Positions 1 to 11,324 of a DNA stretch of 64,000 bases are shown here, in pieces. The notes under the pieces are model-generated. The model was not told where the DNA came from, made no database searches, and saw only the letters and a program-made list of their open reading frames with translations. This stretch comes from Tetradesmus obliquus (Eukaryota > Chlorophyta > Chlorophyceae > Sphaeropleales > Scenedesmaceae). Position 1 is the stretch's first letter; every line of letters starts with the position of its first letter. Made by a program: the position numbers and the translations under genes. The stretch spans positions 7,040,501 through 7,104,500 of the forward strand of contig CP126192.1 in NCBI GenBank assembly GCA_030272155.1, read 5' to 3'.

Positions 1-783
1 CATGCAGGGGACGGGGCCAGACAAGCAGCAAGAGCGCTGCAATGCTGCACGGGTGTGGTGTGGCTGCTTGCAGTACAACTTGCGGTGCTGCAGGATGGTT
101 TGGCTGGTGTGGATGCAGTGGCAGGCCGCGTCAACATGGCCAAGCAGCGAGTGCAGCAGATTGTGGCACGCCTGCCTGGTGTTTGACCACGAGAGAGGTC
201 TGTTACAGGGGTGGGCAAGCTATCGCCCTAGAGCGAGTCACTTGCCCCTCTTTCAGCTCACATATCATGAGAACCCGATAGCAAGCCACAAGATGCAACC
301 AAAGTGAAACTCCAGAGGCATCTTGCAGCCCCTACCTCCCCATAAACCAACAAGTACATGCAGCGCACTTGACCACGTTGCCATCATTTCCTGTGTTAGT
401 AGTTAGGTTGGTGTTGCATTCTGGTTGTTGAATTGGCATGTTGTCCCAGTCTTTGGTCTATTGACACAAAATGTCCACAGTGTGCCGCTGAAGAGTTCAT
501 GCTCCTGATGCTGCGCATGTTTAGGTCTGCCGGAGCTTGCGACCGCCGAAAGCTTGATGACTGTTTCAGCCTTTTGTTCAACTGCTGTAATTGCCAGTCA
601 GACACTTGTTGGTGGACAGCCAATTCAAAAGCACCTAGGGTTCTGGCACATGTCGTCAGCACATCCTGCCGGTAAGTGCTGTGGTGATGACTTTTTGATA
701 CACGGTAATTGTTTGTGAGAAAGTGTTTCACTGTATCGCGTGATACGAGTCAAAGACAGTGTCCGACACACAGGACCGGCCCT

Positions 784-942
784 ATGCCCAGCAGCACCCC
801 TCATCAGCCAGTGATCGGAGTTGCTCCCGTTGCCGCAGTCAGCCTTGGAGCAAATGAAAGCAATGTGTTGTTAGAAGGCGTCCTGCAGGGGGCGTCTGGA
901 TGCCTCAACCTGCAACCGGCAGCACTGCAGCTGCAGTGCAAG
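784..942 (+). CDS. Possible upstream exon of the gene 1 transcript
   Basis: An ATG-initiated stretch of 53 codons ends exactly at a usable donor (TGCAAG followed by GTACAG). It encodes a Val/Ala/Leu-rich segment beginning MPSSTPHQPVIGVAPV. It could be the first or an early exon of the large Gln/Ala-rich gene to its right. Its exit phase (0) does not match the entry phase I infer for the next exon at 1314, so either another exon lies between or this is a chance frame. Bases 1-783 hold no coding segment I can support. Confidence 0.25.
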
Positions 943-1313
943 GTACAGCGTCTGCTGCTGCTACCAATGACAGCCTTGCACCCACAAGGGGCACTGGCTA
1001 TGAGGAAAGACTGAGCAAAAACCAATGGCCTGTTACAATGCAGGGTTTGCAGTGGCTGACATGCCCCAAGTTGCTGAAGCACAGCATACCCCAGCACAGG
1101 TGATGAATGCATCACGGGCAACACACTTGTGCTATTTCCGCACTGCACACCCACCTTGCAAAGCACGTGGCTGCTTTACGTATACCTGATGCATGTGGGT
1201 GCAATGCCCTGTCAGTTATCCAGCGAGCTGGGCCTGCATGCACACCTGCATATCATGCACTCCTGCAACCCCAGCGCTGCTGGTCCCATTTGTTGCTGTG
1301 ACACTGCCTGCAG

Positions 1314-2499
1314 GGTGCAAGTGCTGGGTTTATTACCAGCACACAGCAGCAACCAGCAACCCAGCCGGCCACAGCTGTACACTGCGGCCGTACTGCAGCA
1401 TGCAGCGCTACTGCTCCTGCTGCTTGTCAGTGACGGGCTGCTGCTGCTGGTCCCCTCAGCAAGCGTTCCTGCAAGTGTCCTGCAAGCACTGCATGTGCTG
1501 GCACGCGTGAAGCAGCAGCTGCAGCAGCAGCTCATCATCCTGCAAAGGCTGGAGAGGCTGCAGCAGAAATCAGCCCAAAAGCAGGACAGCAGGGACAGGC
1601 AGCAAGGACAAGCAGTTGGCAGCTTGGGGAGTGAAGGCCACGGTGCTGGTGTGCAGCAGTATGAGCGGCTGCTGCAGCTGCTGCAGCAGAAGCCGCCCAC
1701 ACAGCTGCATGTGGTGCTGCAGGTAATCAAGCACAATGCACTGCAAGGAACCTGCATTCGGTCCAGCAAATGTCTTGCTGTAATTTCACAGCGCCTGTCG
1801 TCTCACGTGCACTGCAACGTCCGTTCTGCATGCATGAGTTGTCCTGTCCGCATGATGCAGCACTCATCGAACTGCAGCGCTTGTGTCACACCAGTTGTGC
1901 GGTGGTGCAACATAACTTGTGGCCGTGCTTCCACCTGTTGGAATGCAGGTGCAGCCTGCTGATGCTGCAGGGCAGCCAGCAGCAGCAGCAGCAGCAGCGC
2001 AGCAGGCTGAGCTGGTGCTGCTGAAGAGCACGGCAGCATCAGCATCAGCATCAGCTGCTGCTCCTGCACAGCACAGCAGCAGGGGCAGGCCAGTGAGCAG
2101 CAGCAGCAGCAGCAGTTTGTTGGTGGAGCTTGCAGGAGTGCACTGCTGCAGCGCTGACAGCACCGTTGGCAAACCAGCACGCAAGGTAAGAACGGAAACG
2201 TGATGGTTCACTTGTGCACAGCACGTTGTACTGTTACTCCAGGCATGTGCATTGCAGCTGCGCACTTGCACGTTGTGGCAGCCCACAACAGGAGCAGGTG
2301 TGCTGCTGCTACCCAGTGTTGCTGTTCAGCTTTGGGCAGTTACCAGCCCTGTATCAAACTCTTGTTGAGCGACATCTACCTTGCGTACAAGCCACTTCAC
2401 TTCGCTGCTTGCAATGCCCTGCTTCTGCAGGTCATTCTGAATGCTATTCGCAACCACCTGGCCAATGCAGACCAGCCTGCTGCCGCAGCAGCGCCACGT

Positions 2500-2550
<51 letters not shown>

Positions 2551-4538
2551 GCTGGCGCAGTACAGCAGCAGCTGCCAAGCCTGCCTCAGGCTGTTGCATT
2601 GATCTCGGCAGCAGCCGCTGCATCAGCTTCTGCTGCAGCTGCTGCAGCTGCCGCTGCAGGCCAGGCTTACACCACAGCAGGAACAGTGACAGAGCAGGAT
2701 CTGCAGCAGCTATGGCAGCAGCTGCTGCAGCTGTTGTTTCCTGCTGTCTGTAGCAGCAGCAGCAGTACGAGCCCTGCAGCTGCAGCAGCAGCAGCAGTCG
2801 TCCGGCCGTATCCCTTCCACTCTCAAGCAGTGCTGGATCTCAATGACGTCATGCATGATGTTATAACAGGTGCAGATGACGTCACTGACGGCTCCGAAGA
2901 TGACGGCAGCAGCTGGGATGGCTCTGACGGATGGCAGGAAGTGAGCCACAGCAGCGATGCAGCAGCAGGGGCATCAGAGGATGATGCAGCAGCAGGAGGG
3001 GACCTTCTGGCAGCAGCATTGGACCCGCTGTATCAGCAGTCTGCGCGGCGCTGCTTGGCGGCTGCCAAATTGGCGCTTGCACGCTACCTCAGGGTGAGGA
3101 CGGGCCGTGGGATTTGACACAGATAGCACAGTTTCATGTATCCGCCTCCACATCCCTCCTCACACCTTCCGCTGACGACTCCTTTTGTGTTTCTGCTTAC
3201 CACTTTTCTTTTGCTGCGCAGTCAGTGCCCCAGCGCTACAGCCGCAACATTCATGACGCCGCAACTGCCCAAGCCCTAGCGCAGTATGCTGTTGCTGCTG
3301 GCGGCCCTGCACAGCCTGAGCTGCAGTCTCAGCTGGCTGCTTGCTGCCTGGCTGCCTGGCAGGCTGGGCGGCAGCAGTGCAGCTGCATCAGCTTGACTGG
3401 CAGGCAGTGCGTGCTGGCACCACATGATGCAGCAGAGGTAGGGGAGGGGAGGCGCAGCACAGCTTTGAAGTCACTTTGACTGCTGTGCTGTGGTGTGCTG
3501 TGCTGTGCTGTGCTGTGCTATTCTGACTGGCAGGCAGTGCGTGCTGGCACCACACAATGCGACAGAGGTGAGGGAGGGGAGGTGCAGCGCTGCAGAACTG
3601 CTCGTGAACTTGCAGTGTGGTGTGCTGTGATCTGCTGTGTTTTCCTGTGCTTTCTTGTGCTGTACTGTGCTGTGCTGTGCTGTGCTGTGCTGTGCTGTGG
3701 TGTGCTGTGCTGTGGTGTGCTGTGCTGTGCTGTGCTTTTTTGACTGGCAGGCAGTGCGTGCTGGCACCACACGATGCAGCAGAGGTGAGGGAGGGGAGAT
3801 GCTGCACAGCAATTCTGTTGTGCTGTGGTGTGCTGTGCTCTGCTGTGCTGACTGGCAGGCAGTGTGTGTTGGCACCACACGATGCGACAGAGGTGAGGCG
3901 GGGCAGTTGGAGCACTGCAAGGTTGCTCCGTGATGCGGTGTGGTTTGTTGTGCTGTGCTGTGGTTTGTTGTGCTGTGCTGCGTTTTGCTGTGAGGTGCTG
4001 TGCTGTGCTGTGCTGTGGTGACTGGCAGGCAGTGTGTGCTGGCACCACACGATGCAACGGAGGTGAGAGAGGGGAGGTGCAGCACTGCAAGAGTGCTCTG
4101 TGTGTGACTTGCTGCGCTGTTCTGTGCTATGCTGTCGTATGCAGCACTATGCCATGTTGCGGTGTGCTGCGCTACTGTTCCATGTCCTGATTTGCTGTGC
4201 TGTGCTGTGCCGTGGTGTGCTGTGTTGCCAGGTTGCTGCAGCTGTCAAGTGTCTTGGCCTGTGCTGTGTGCAGCAGTGCTTTTCCCTTTGTGCAGCAGGT
4301 ATGCCCAGAAGCAAGATCCCTGCCTGCTTGCTGCATGCAGGTGCCCCATGACAGCGGTTTGCTGCTGCACCTTGCTGCACCAGATGGCAGCAGCAGCAGC
4401 AGCGAGCAGCCAGACTGGTTCGACTTGTCAGACGCCAACAACAGGCCAGCACTGCAACTGCTGCTGCAGCAGCAGCTGCAGCGGCAGAAGCAGCTGGGAA
4501 AGCTTCATGATATGCAAGTGCAGCTGCTGCCAGGTCCT

Positions 4539-4576
<38 letters not shown>

Positions 4577-4946
4577 TCTGCAGGCGGCTGCAGCCAGCAG
4601 CAGCAGCAGCAGCAAGCCCGTGGTGCTAGGCCCCTGGCTGAGTGAGTGGGTGTTAGGGTTTGGTGAATCAGCATATGACGCTGCTGCTGGCTTATCAGGC
4701 CAGGGGTGGCTGCCTGGGTTGAATCAGCTGCTGCAGCTGCAGCTGCTGGCACCACGCAAGGAGGAAGGTGCATCTGCAGCAGCAGCAGCAGCAGCGGCGG
4801 CAGCGACCGGGGCAGCTGGTGCAGGCGCAGACGGGCCCAATACAGGAAAAGGAGGTGCAGCAGCAGCTGGTGTGAAGGGGTCTTGGGGACAAGGCAGACA
4901 GCAGCGGGGTGGCAGGCAGGGGCAGCAGGGCAAAGCAACAGCAGCA

Positions 4947-4983
<37 letters not shown>

Positions 4984-5386
4984 GTCTAGTTGTTGTTGAG
5001 TTAGGACCTGAGGACTTCCCTACCTTGGCAGAAGCTGTCATGGGAACACGCAAAGCAGCAGTACCAGCAGCAGCAGCAGCACCAGGTGTGGCGGGCAGCA
5101 GCAGCAGCAAGATGGAGCCGGCTAGCAGCGCCAAACCACAGCAGCTTGTGAAGGCAGCTGCTGCTGACAGGCAGCAGCAGGTGGATACAGCAGGTGACAC
5201 AGCACAGCAACTTCAGCAGCAGCTGCTGCAAGTGTGGGGTCAGCTGGGCCAGCAGCAGCATGATGCCAGCAAGGGGCTGTCTAGCCTCATGCATCCAGCA
5301 GCAGCGCCAGCGGCTGAGCAGCATGGCGAAGGCAGCAGCAGGGCTGGTACCAGGGGCAGAGGCAGGGGTGGGCAGGGTCAGCGCGG

Positions 5387-5423
<37 letters not shown>

Positions 5424-6235
5424 CCGATGGCTGGCAGTAGCAACCAGGCAATGACGCAGCCAGCAGATATCCTTGCCACTGTGTGGATAGGTGAGTGTCG
5501 ACCACAGCGGAGTTGCCAAACCAGCAAACGTGCCGCACGTTGGTTGCAACGGCTCTGCAATGCCTGCCTGCCGTCAGTGTATGTAATAGAGGCAACAAGG
5601 CAGTCAATCAGCCAGCGGATGTCCTGGTCGCTGTGTGGACAAGTGAGCTTGCAGCAAAGCAGCGTTGTGTTGCAGCAATTGACGACATGTCTGCCAGCTA
5701 CAACAACTTTGCAGTGCACAACTGCCGTCACCACCATGCAGAACTCAGCCTTTGGCACTAGTGGTTACGCTAATGAGTGCATGACATGCATGCTCACTGA
5801 TTGTCGCACCCACCGCTGGTCCTTGCTGCTGCCCCTGCTGCTGCTGCCGCTGCTGCTGCTGCCGCTGCTGCTGCTGATGATGATGATGATGCAGGCCTTG
5901 AGTACGAGAGCCTCGCAGGTCAGCGGGCCATCCTGCAGCCAGCACAGGTGCTCAAGGCGTTAGCGCTGGAGCAGCAGCAGCGGGCAGCAGCGGCAGCTGC
6001 GGCCTCCAGTGCAGTACGCAACTTACCTGGCGAGCGGCAGCAGCAGCACAGAAGGGGTGGGGACCGTGGGCAGCCGATGCGCAGGCAGCAGCAGCAGCAG
6101 CAGCAGCAGGCTGGCATCAGTGGCATGCCTGGAGGCTCTCCTGTTGAAATGCAGCAGCAACAGGCGGCGTCAGGGGTTGAACAGCTGCTGCTGCAGGACG
6201 TCCCGCTGTTCTTGGATGCCTCAGCTGCTGGTAAT

Positions 6236-6304
<69 letters not shown>

Positions 6305-7066
6305 ACAACAGTGAGTGCAGCTGTAGGTGATATCCACAGCAGGAGCAGCAGGTTGCTGCCAGTTGACCCAAGCTTGCTGCAGCTGCAGCGCATCTATGTT
6401 CGCACGCCGCCAGCGCCATTTGTGCTCGCGTTGCAGCCCCGCATCATTTTCAATACAGCTGCGCCTGCTGCAACTGTAAGTGCCTCAGCAGCAGCGGAAA
6501 GCAGCGTCGGCAGCAGCACCATCAGCACTGCATCTAGCAGCGGCGTGCTAAGCTTCAGCTGCAGCAGTGAGGCGGTGCTGCCAGCAGATAGCCTGCTAGT
6601 GCTGCACCTGCCGAAAGTGTATGCAGCACCCATCAGCTGGGTGCAGCTGGTACACCCTGCTGCTGCTGCAGCAGCAGCAGCAGCAGCAGCAGGTGAGGCT
6701 GCTGGGGATGACCAAGGCCCTGACAGCAGCAAGGGGACAGCAGCAGCTGGCGTCAACAACACTGCTGCAGGCAGCGGCAACAACAGCCACAGCAGCGCTG
6801 TGACAGGCGCTTCATCCAGCAGAGCTATTCAGCAGGCTAGGTTTGATGGCAGCAGCAGCGAAGAGGAGCCCTTGCTGCCGCTGATACCAGCAGTGCTTCT
6901 AGACGCCTCAGCCAACAGCAGCAGCAGCAGCAGCAGCGGGAGGGACGCGCTGTGCTGTTGGTCTGCTTGGCTGCAAGCAGGCTCGTGGCTGTACCCTGCT
7001 GCCGTGCAGCAGCAGGAGCAGCAGCAGCAGCAGCAGCAGCAGGGGCAGGGGCAGGGGCAGGGGTAG
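1314..7066 (+). CDS. Large Gln/Ala/Ser-rich protein of unknown function (5' end unresolved)
   Basis: Exon model: 1314-1722, 1949-2185, 2431-3093, 3222-3437, 4341-5490, 5895-7066. Phases agree at all five joins, giving about 1,280 residues. The first exon is helical and Leu/Gln-rich (motif YERLLQLLQQK). The third carries a 16-unit polyGln tract, polyAla and an acidic patch around DGSEDDGSSWDGSDGW. The fifth and sixth hold long polyAla and polySer separated by ordered islands, such as GPWLSEWVLGFGESAYDAAA, LGPEDFPTLAEAVMG, YVRTPPAPFVLALQPRIIF and LLVLHLPKVYAAPISWVQL. These islands look like pieces of a folded domain split by triplet expansions, but I do not recognise the family. No signal peptide or membrane span is visible. 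The protein ends in a Gly-Gln repeat. Two of its exons are followed by echo copies in the next intron. TGTAA lies about 125 nt after the stop. The start codon is not located and may lie upstream or outside the window. Existence of the gene is fairly secure; its function is unknown. Confidence 0.65.
2497..2549 (+). repeat. CAG tract encoding polyglutamine
   Basis: About 16 uninterrupted CAG triplets in frame within the third exon of gene 1, followed by a CAA. Glutamine is the reading used here; elsewhere in the same gene the same triplet is read as Ala or Ser. Confidence 0.9.
3393..4062 (+). repeat. Five-copy exon-end echo array in gene 1
   Basis: The last 45 or so bases of the exon ending at 3437 (peptide LTGRQCVLAPHDAAE) recur at 3526-3567, 3741-3784, 3851-3892 and 4021-4062. 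Each copy is followed by a GT donor-like GGTGAG or GGTGAGG. Spacing is irregular (about 133, 215, 110 and 170 bp) because the filler between copies is a variable TGCTG/TGTGC simple repeat. Donor-to-donor distances are not multiples of three, so use of later donors would shift frame. I read the first copy as the real exon end. Confidence 0.85.
3480..4240. repeat. TGCTGTGC simple-repeat filler
   Basis: Long runs of TGCTG with TG interruptions fill the intron between the echo copies, most densely at 3655-3735 and 3950-4020. The pentamer repeat gives long spurious open frames on both strands (Cys/Ala/Val-rich on +, Ser/Thr/His/Gln-rich on -), none of which I regard as genes. Confidence 0.85.
5455..5645 (+). 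repeat. Exon-end echo, gene 1 intron after 5490
   Basis: The exon end encoding QPADILATVWIG, with its GTGAGT donor, is echoed at about 5601-5645, where QPADVLVAVWTS is followed by AGTGAG. The echo is more diverged than those at 3.4-4.1 kb, so it is probably older. Confidence 0.6.
6236..6302 (+). repeat. CAG/GCA tract encoding polyalanine
   Basis: About 22 perfect GCA triplets are read as alanine within the last exon of gene 1, between GNA and TTVSAAVGD. It is the longest pure triplet run in the window. Confidence 0.9.
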
Positions 7067-7691
7067 AAGCGGTGAAGCTGCTGCTTACACGTGTTGTGGT
7101 GCGCTCCATCAGATTACGTTTTTAGTTTTGAGAGTGCGCATTCACCAAGGCAAAGCAAGACCCCTGCTGGGAGCTGAAGCACCACCTTGATCTGTAACAA
7201 AAGGTGGCACAGCAAGACTTATGACTTGTATGCACTCCCTATGCCTATTCCTACGTGTTGGCACAACGCAGCTCAACTGCGAGATGTGGATTCTTGCGCA
7301 ACCCTGAACCTGTCCCAGGTGTTCAGTGAACGTTTCAGATTTCTTCTACACGTCATTCAACTGTGGCAGCAAGGGAAGCAGCAACACACCACAAGCATCA
7401 ATACTTGCGCTTCAGTCGTAAAGGTAAAAACACCATAAAGGTGTAAGCATAAGAATGCTTGTTACAGCCTGTAACACCAGTGGTGTCAAGCAATGTGTTA
7501 CACGACAATTGCTTCAACCTATCAAAATGTCCGTGGCTGCTGACACAGTAGCGTCACGACGTGCATGTCAGCGGCCTCTCACAACATATAAGGAAAGTTG
7601 CCGAATTGCATTCATTACAACCTGTACAGATCACGCATGATCACAGGCTGTGGCTTTGAACTGCTGACATACAGCAAGCCACGCAGATGCA
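7067..7691. other. Convergent 3' region between gene 1 and the PhoD-like gene
   Basis: Gene 1 (+) and the phosphatase (-) end facing each other here. TGTAA near 7191 on + and TGTAA on the complementary strand near 7615 are plausible poly(A) signals for the two. I see no coding segment. Confidence 0.6.
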
Positions 7692-7972
7692 TCAGTCCTT
7701 GAGCAGTTCACATGTATCCAAGGAGAACTGAATCAACTGCCTGCTGCCATCCACTCCGTACGCTACCTCGCCATTCGTATGATTCCGCACACTCAGGCTC
7801 ACTACTCGTGCTTGCCAATCCACTTCAAGCATCGAAAAGCCAGGATCGGAGACATACGAGCAGCGGCCAAGCGGCCGCAGGCCCGTACGATCTTCTCGGT
7901 ACGAGTTTGTGCAGGGTACGTGTGAGCCCTTGTGCTCTGCTGTGCTGTACGTCATGCCACTGCCCATGGCCT

Positions 7973-8026
<54 letters not shown>

Positions 8027-9718
8027 GAGTGAGGTGGACACCAGAGCAGCACGATATCAAGGATATGCTAACAAACACGCATACCTGCTGCAGTGCTGCA
8101 GTGCTGCAGCAACGCAGCCCTACACAGCACGTATGGGACGTTGAGACACACAGCGCTTGTAAGCACATCGGCATCCACACAACACTGTGCAGCTCTCTCG
8201 GATGCACTGTGCAATGTCACCCAGCGGACGTTGTCAGCTTACTCCGCGGCACACCCAATACACCAGCTTTGCCAGCCGGAGGGTCTGCAGCTGCTGCGCG
8301 TAGCCCCGCTCAATGCCACGTGCTTGGGAAGTATATGACGAGGACATGCGCTGTGCTTGCATGCAGGAGTGCGGCAGCCACACAGCACTGTGACGCCGTG
8401 CATGCTGTTCTTGCCAGGGGGAGCAAAACCTTGCTGGCTGATCATACATGCATGGTGTTGTACAGCACATGTGGTGAACTGCCAGTGCAATCAACCACAC
8501 CTGATACACAGGCTTTGCCAGCTTGCCAGTTTGCAGCTGCTGCGCGTAGCCCCGCTCAACGCCAGGCTGGACCACCTTCAGATCGCTGTAATGGAAGTCC
8601 CCTGTGATCACCACACTGCAGCCGCTTGCATTTGCAATTGTATGCAGCAGGTTGACTTGAGCTCTTTGCCAGCAGCCCAAATCATCCCCACTGCATGCAT
8701 TGCTGTACTGCCCTTCTCGCCAGCCAACACTCCCAGCAAGCACTGACCCAGATGCAATGATATTCAGAGCTGCTGTGCTGTTTTGAAGCGTCTGCTGCAG
8801 CCATTGGCGTTGCTGGAGCCCAAGCACCTCACAAATTGGGCTGCTGGTGGCTTCTAAAAGTCGCCTGGAAAGCTGCTGCTGGCGATTGGTCCACAGGTCG
8901 TCTGAGAGCGGCAGTACGGTGGTGTTGTCGGTGTCCAACAGAAGCAGGCGCTGGCCGAATGCAGCTGATGTGGGGTCGCAGAGCTCGTGGCGCACTGGTT
9001 GGTGCACGTGCAGGCGCGCCATCTGCAGCAGAGCATAGAGGATATCGGTGGGTTGCGCCATGTTGCACCGGGTGCTGCGCGTACTACTGCACCACGCCTT
9101 TTGCTGCGTACACAACTGCGCAGCACTACAGTGTGCAGACTGCTGTACCGCTCACGCACTTTGAAAAACCTGACGCTCCACTCATCATCCTTGCTGCAGC
9201 AGGCACATTTAGGCGAGGTACCACCCTATCCACACCAACACTGATGCATCATCATCAGCCCTGCACTTGCAGCTGCTGTTGAATGCATAGAATACAAACT
9301 GCCCGCGCACCTTGGGGCACCACACACTCCATTCGTCATCCTTGCTGCAGCATGAGCCCCAACCAAAGTGACAGCTGCTACATATCAAGCCATGCAGCAC
9401 CAAACCTGCTTTACAGTGTATGTGAAGCTCACCTTGGAGCACCACACCCTCCAATCGTCAACCTTGCTGCAGCAGGAGCCGCAACCAATTTAACAGCTGC
9501 TACGTGTCAAGTCATGCAGCACCACATCTGTTTTAGAATGTATGCAAAGCTCACCTTGGAGCACCACACGCTCCATTCATCATCCTTGCTGCAGCAAGAG
9601 CCGCCCTGGCCCAGCCCCCCTCCCAGCAGGAAATCCACACAGAAGGCCACGTCACCCTTTGAGGGCTGCAGGGTCTCCGGGTGCGATGCGTTGTGCAGTA
9701 CAGCTGTACACCTGCAGC

Positions 9719-9773
<55 letters not shown>

Positions 9774-11284
9774 TGACGGTGAGCTGTACTACCCAGCAGG
9801 AAGTCCACAGAAAAGGCCACGTCACCTTTTGAAGGCTGCAGCGTCTCAGGGTGCGATGAATTCTGCAGTACAGCTGTACACCTGCAGCAGCGGCAGCAGC
9901 AGCAGCAGCAGCAGTAACAGCAGTAGCAGCAGCAGCAGTATAACGGTGAGCTGTACTGCGTAGCAGGAAGTCCACACAGAAGGCCACGTCACCCTTGGAG
10001 GGCTGCAGCGTCTCAGGGTGCGATGAGTTCTGCAGTACAGCTGTACACCTGCAGCAGCAGCAGCAGCAGCAGCAGCAGAAATATGACACATCACAACACA
10101 CTGCATCAGCCCTGCAATACCTTGACTAGCATGAGCACTATGCGCAAGGCGCATATATACTGTAAACAACAGTGCAACAGTGCAAGACTATGAATCTGGC
10201 AAGAATCTGGCACAATCACGGCAGCAGTATGGCATAATTTGCCTGCATGTGGCATGCCAGTTGTGCAATGCTCACCAGTCGCGCCGGATGCTACAGGGCA
10301 GCGTCTCACGGAAGTACCGCTCATCCAGCAGCACCAGCTGGATCTCATCAACAAGCCCACTGCTGCTGCTGCTGCTCCTGCTGCTGCTGCTGCTGCCGGG
10401 GCCTGGCAGGGTGTATGCCGCCTGCAGGCCGTTGTTGCTGCCGCGGCGGGGGCTGTCTCGCCGCTCACCGATGCCGTCCAGGTAGATGTTTTTGATCTCG
10501 TGCTTGTTGGGGTTCCTGCAAGCAGCAGCAGCAGCAGCAGCAGCGCAGATGTACTTTGAACAATGGTGCTTCAGGGCCACAGGAAGCTGGGACACCTGTG
10601 GCGTCGTTTGATTCGACTGCCTGACTGGCGGCAGCAATACTAAAACTTCACAAATGGAAGCTGTCACCGACCTTTCAAGGAGCAAAGGTTGCAGCCACGT
10701 GGCAAAGCAGTGTTGCTGTTGCCATGGCAGTCTGTTTGCAGCAGTCGTTGCCCCCATACACAGCAAGCAGATACAATGTATGCTTTGCTACCCCACAGCC
10801 TGGTTCATGCTAGGCTGCACGCACCTTCCATTGCCGTTGTTCCATCCAAAGTCATGGTCATCATATGTCCCAAAAATGGGCCTGCAGGGGAGGTGAGCAG
10901 ACAGCATGTATGGTTTCTGTGCTGTGTCAACCTTCAGCAGACACAGGTGACGGCTTTCTGCAGTTGTCAGAAGCAACGTATGGCTCAGCGAGGTTGTGCT
11001 GGCAGACATGGTGATACTATAACAGAACAGCATGTGCTGTACACACCAGGGTCATTTGACAGGGTTTGGGGCTCCATATGCAAAATACAACCTTGGTTTA
11101 TGCCGCTACAGAAATACTGTTGCAGGATGACAGAGGCACGCTTAGCCTGCCACAGCACAGCTACTAGGCCGCACCTGGGGCACATTGAGGGGTCGCTGCC
11201 CAGGGGAGGGAAGAGCCCTGAGGCCTGGTAGCCGGGGCACATGAAGGCCAGGAAGGCTTGGTACTCAGGGATGCTCAGCTGCAG

Positions 11285-11324
<40 letters not shown>

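Noticed and set aside
3393-4062. CRISPR-like array
   Set aside because: Copies are protein-coding exon ends with donors, spacing is irregular, and the spacers are simple repeats in a eukaryotic intron.
3388-4090. Long Ser/Thr/His/Gln-rich frames on the minus strand and Cys/Val/Leu-rich frames on the plus strand
   Set aside because: They are translations of the TGCTG simple repeat and the echo array; all three frames stay open by repetition, with no splice or motif support.
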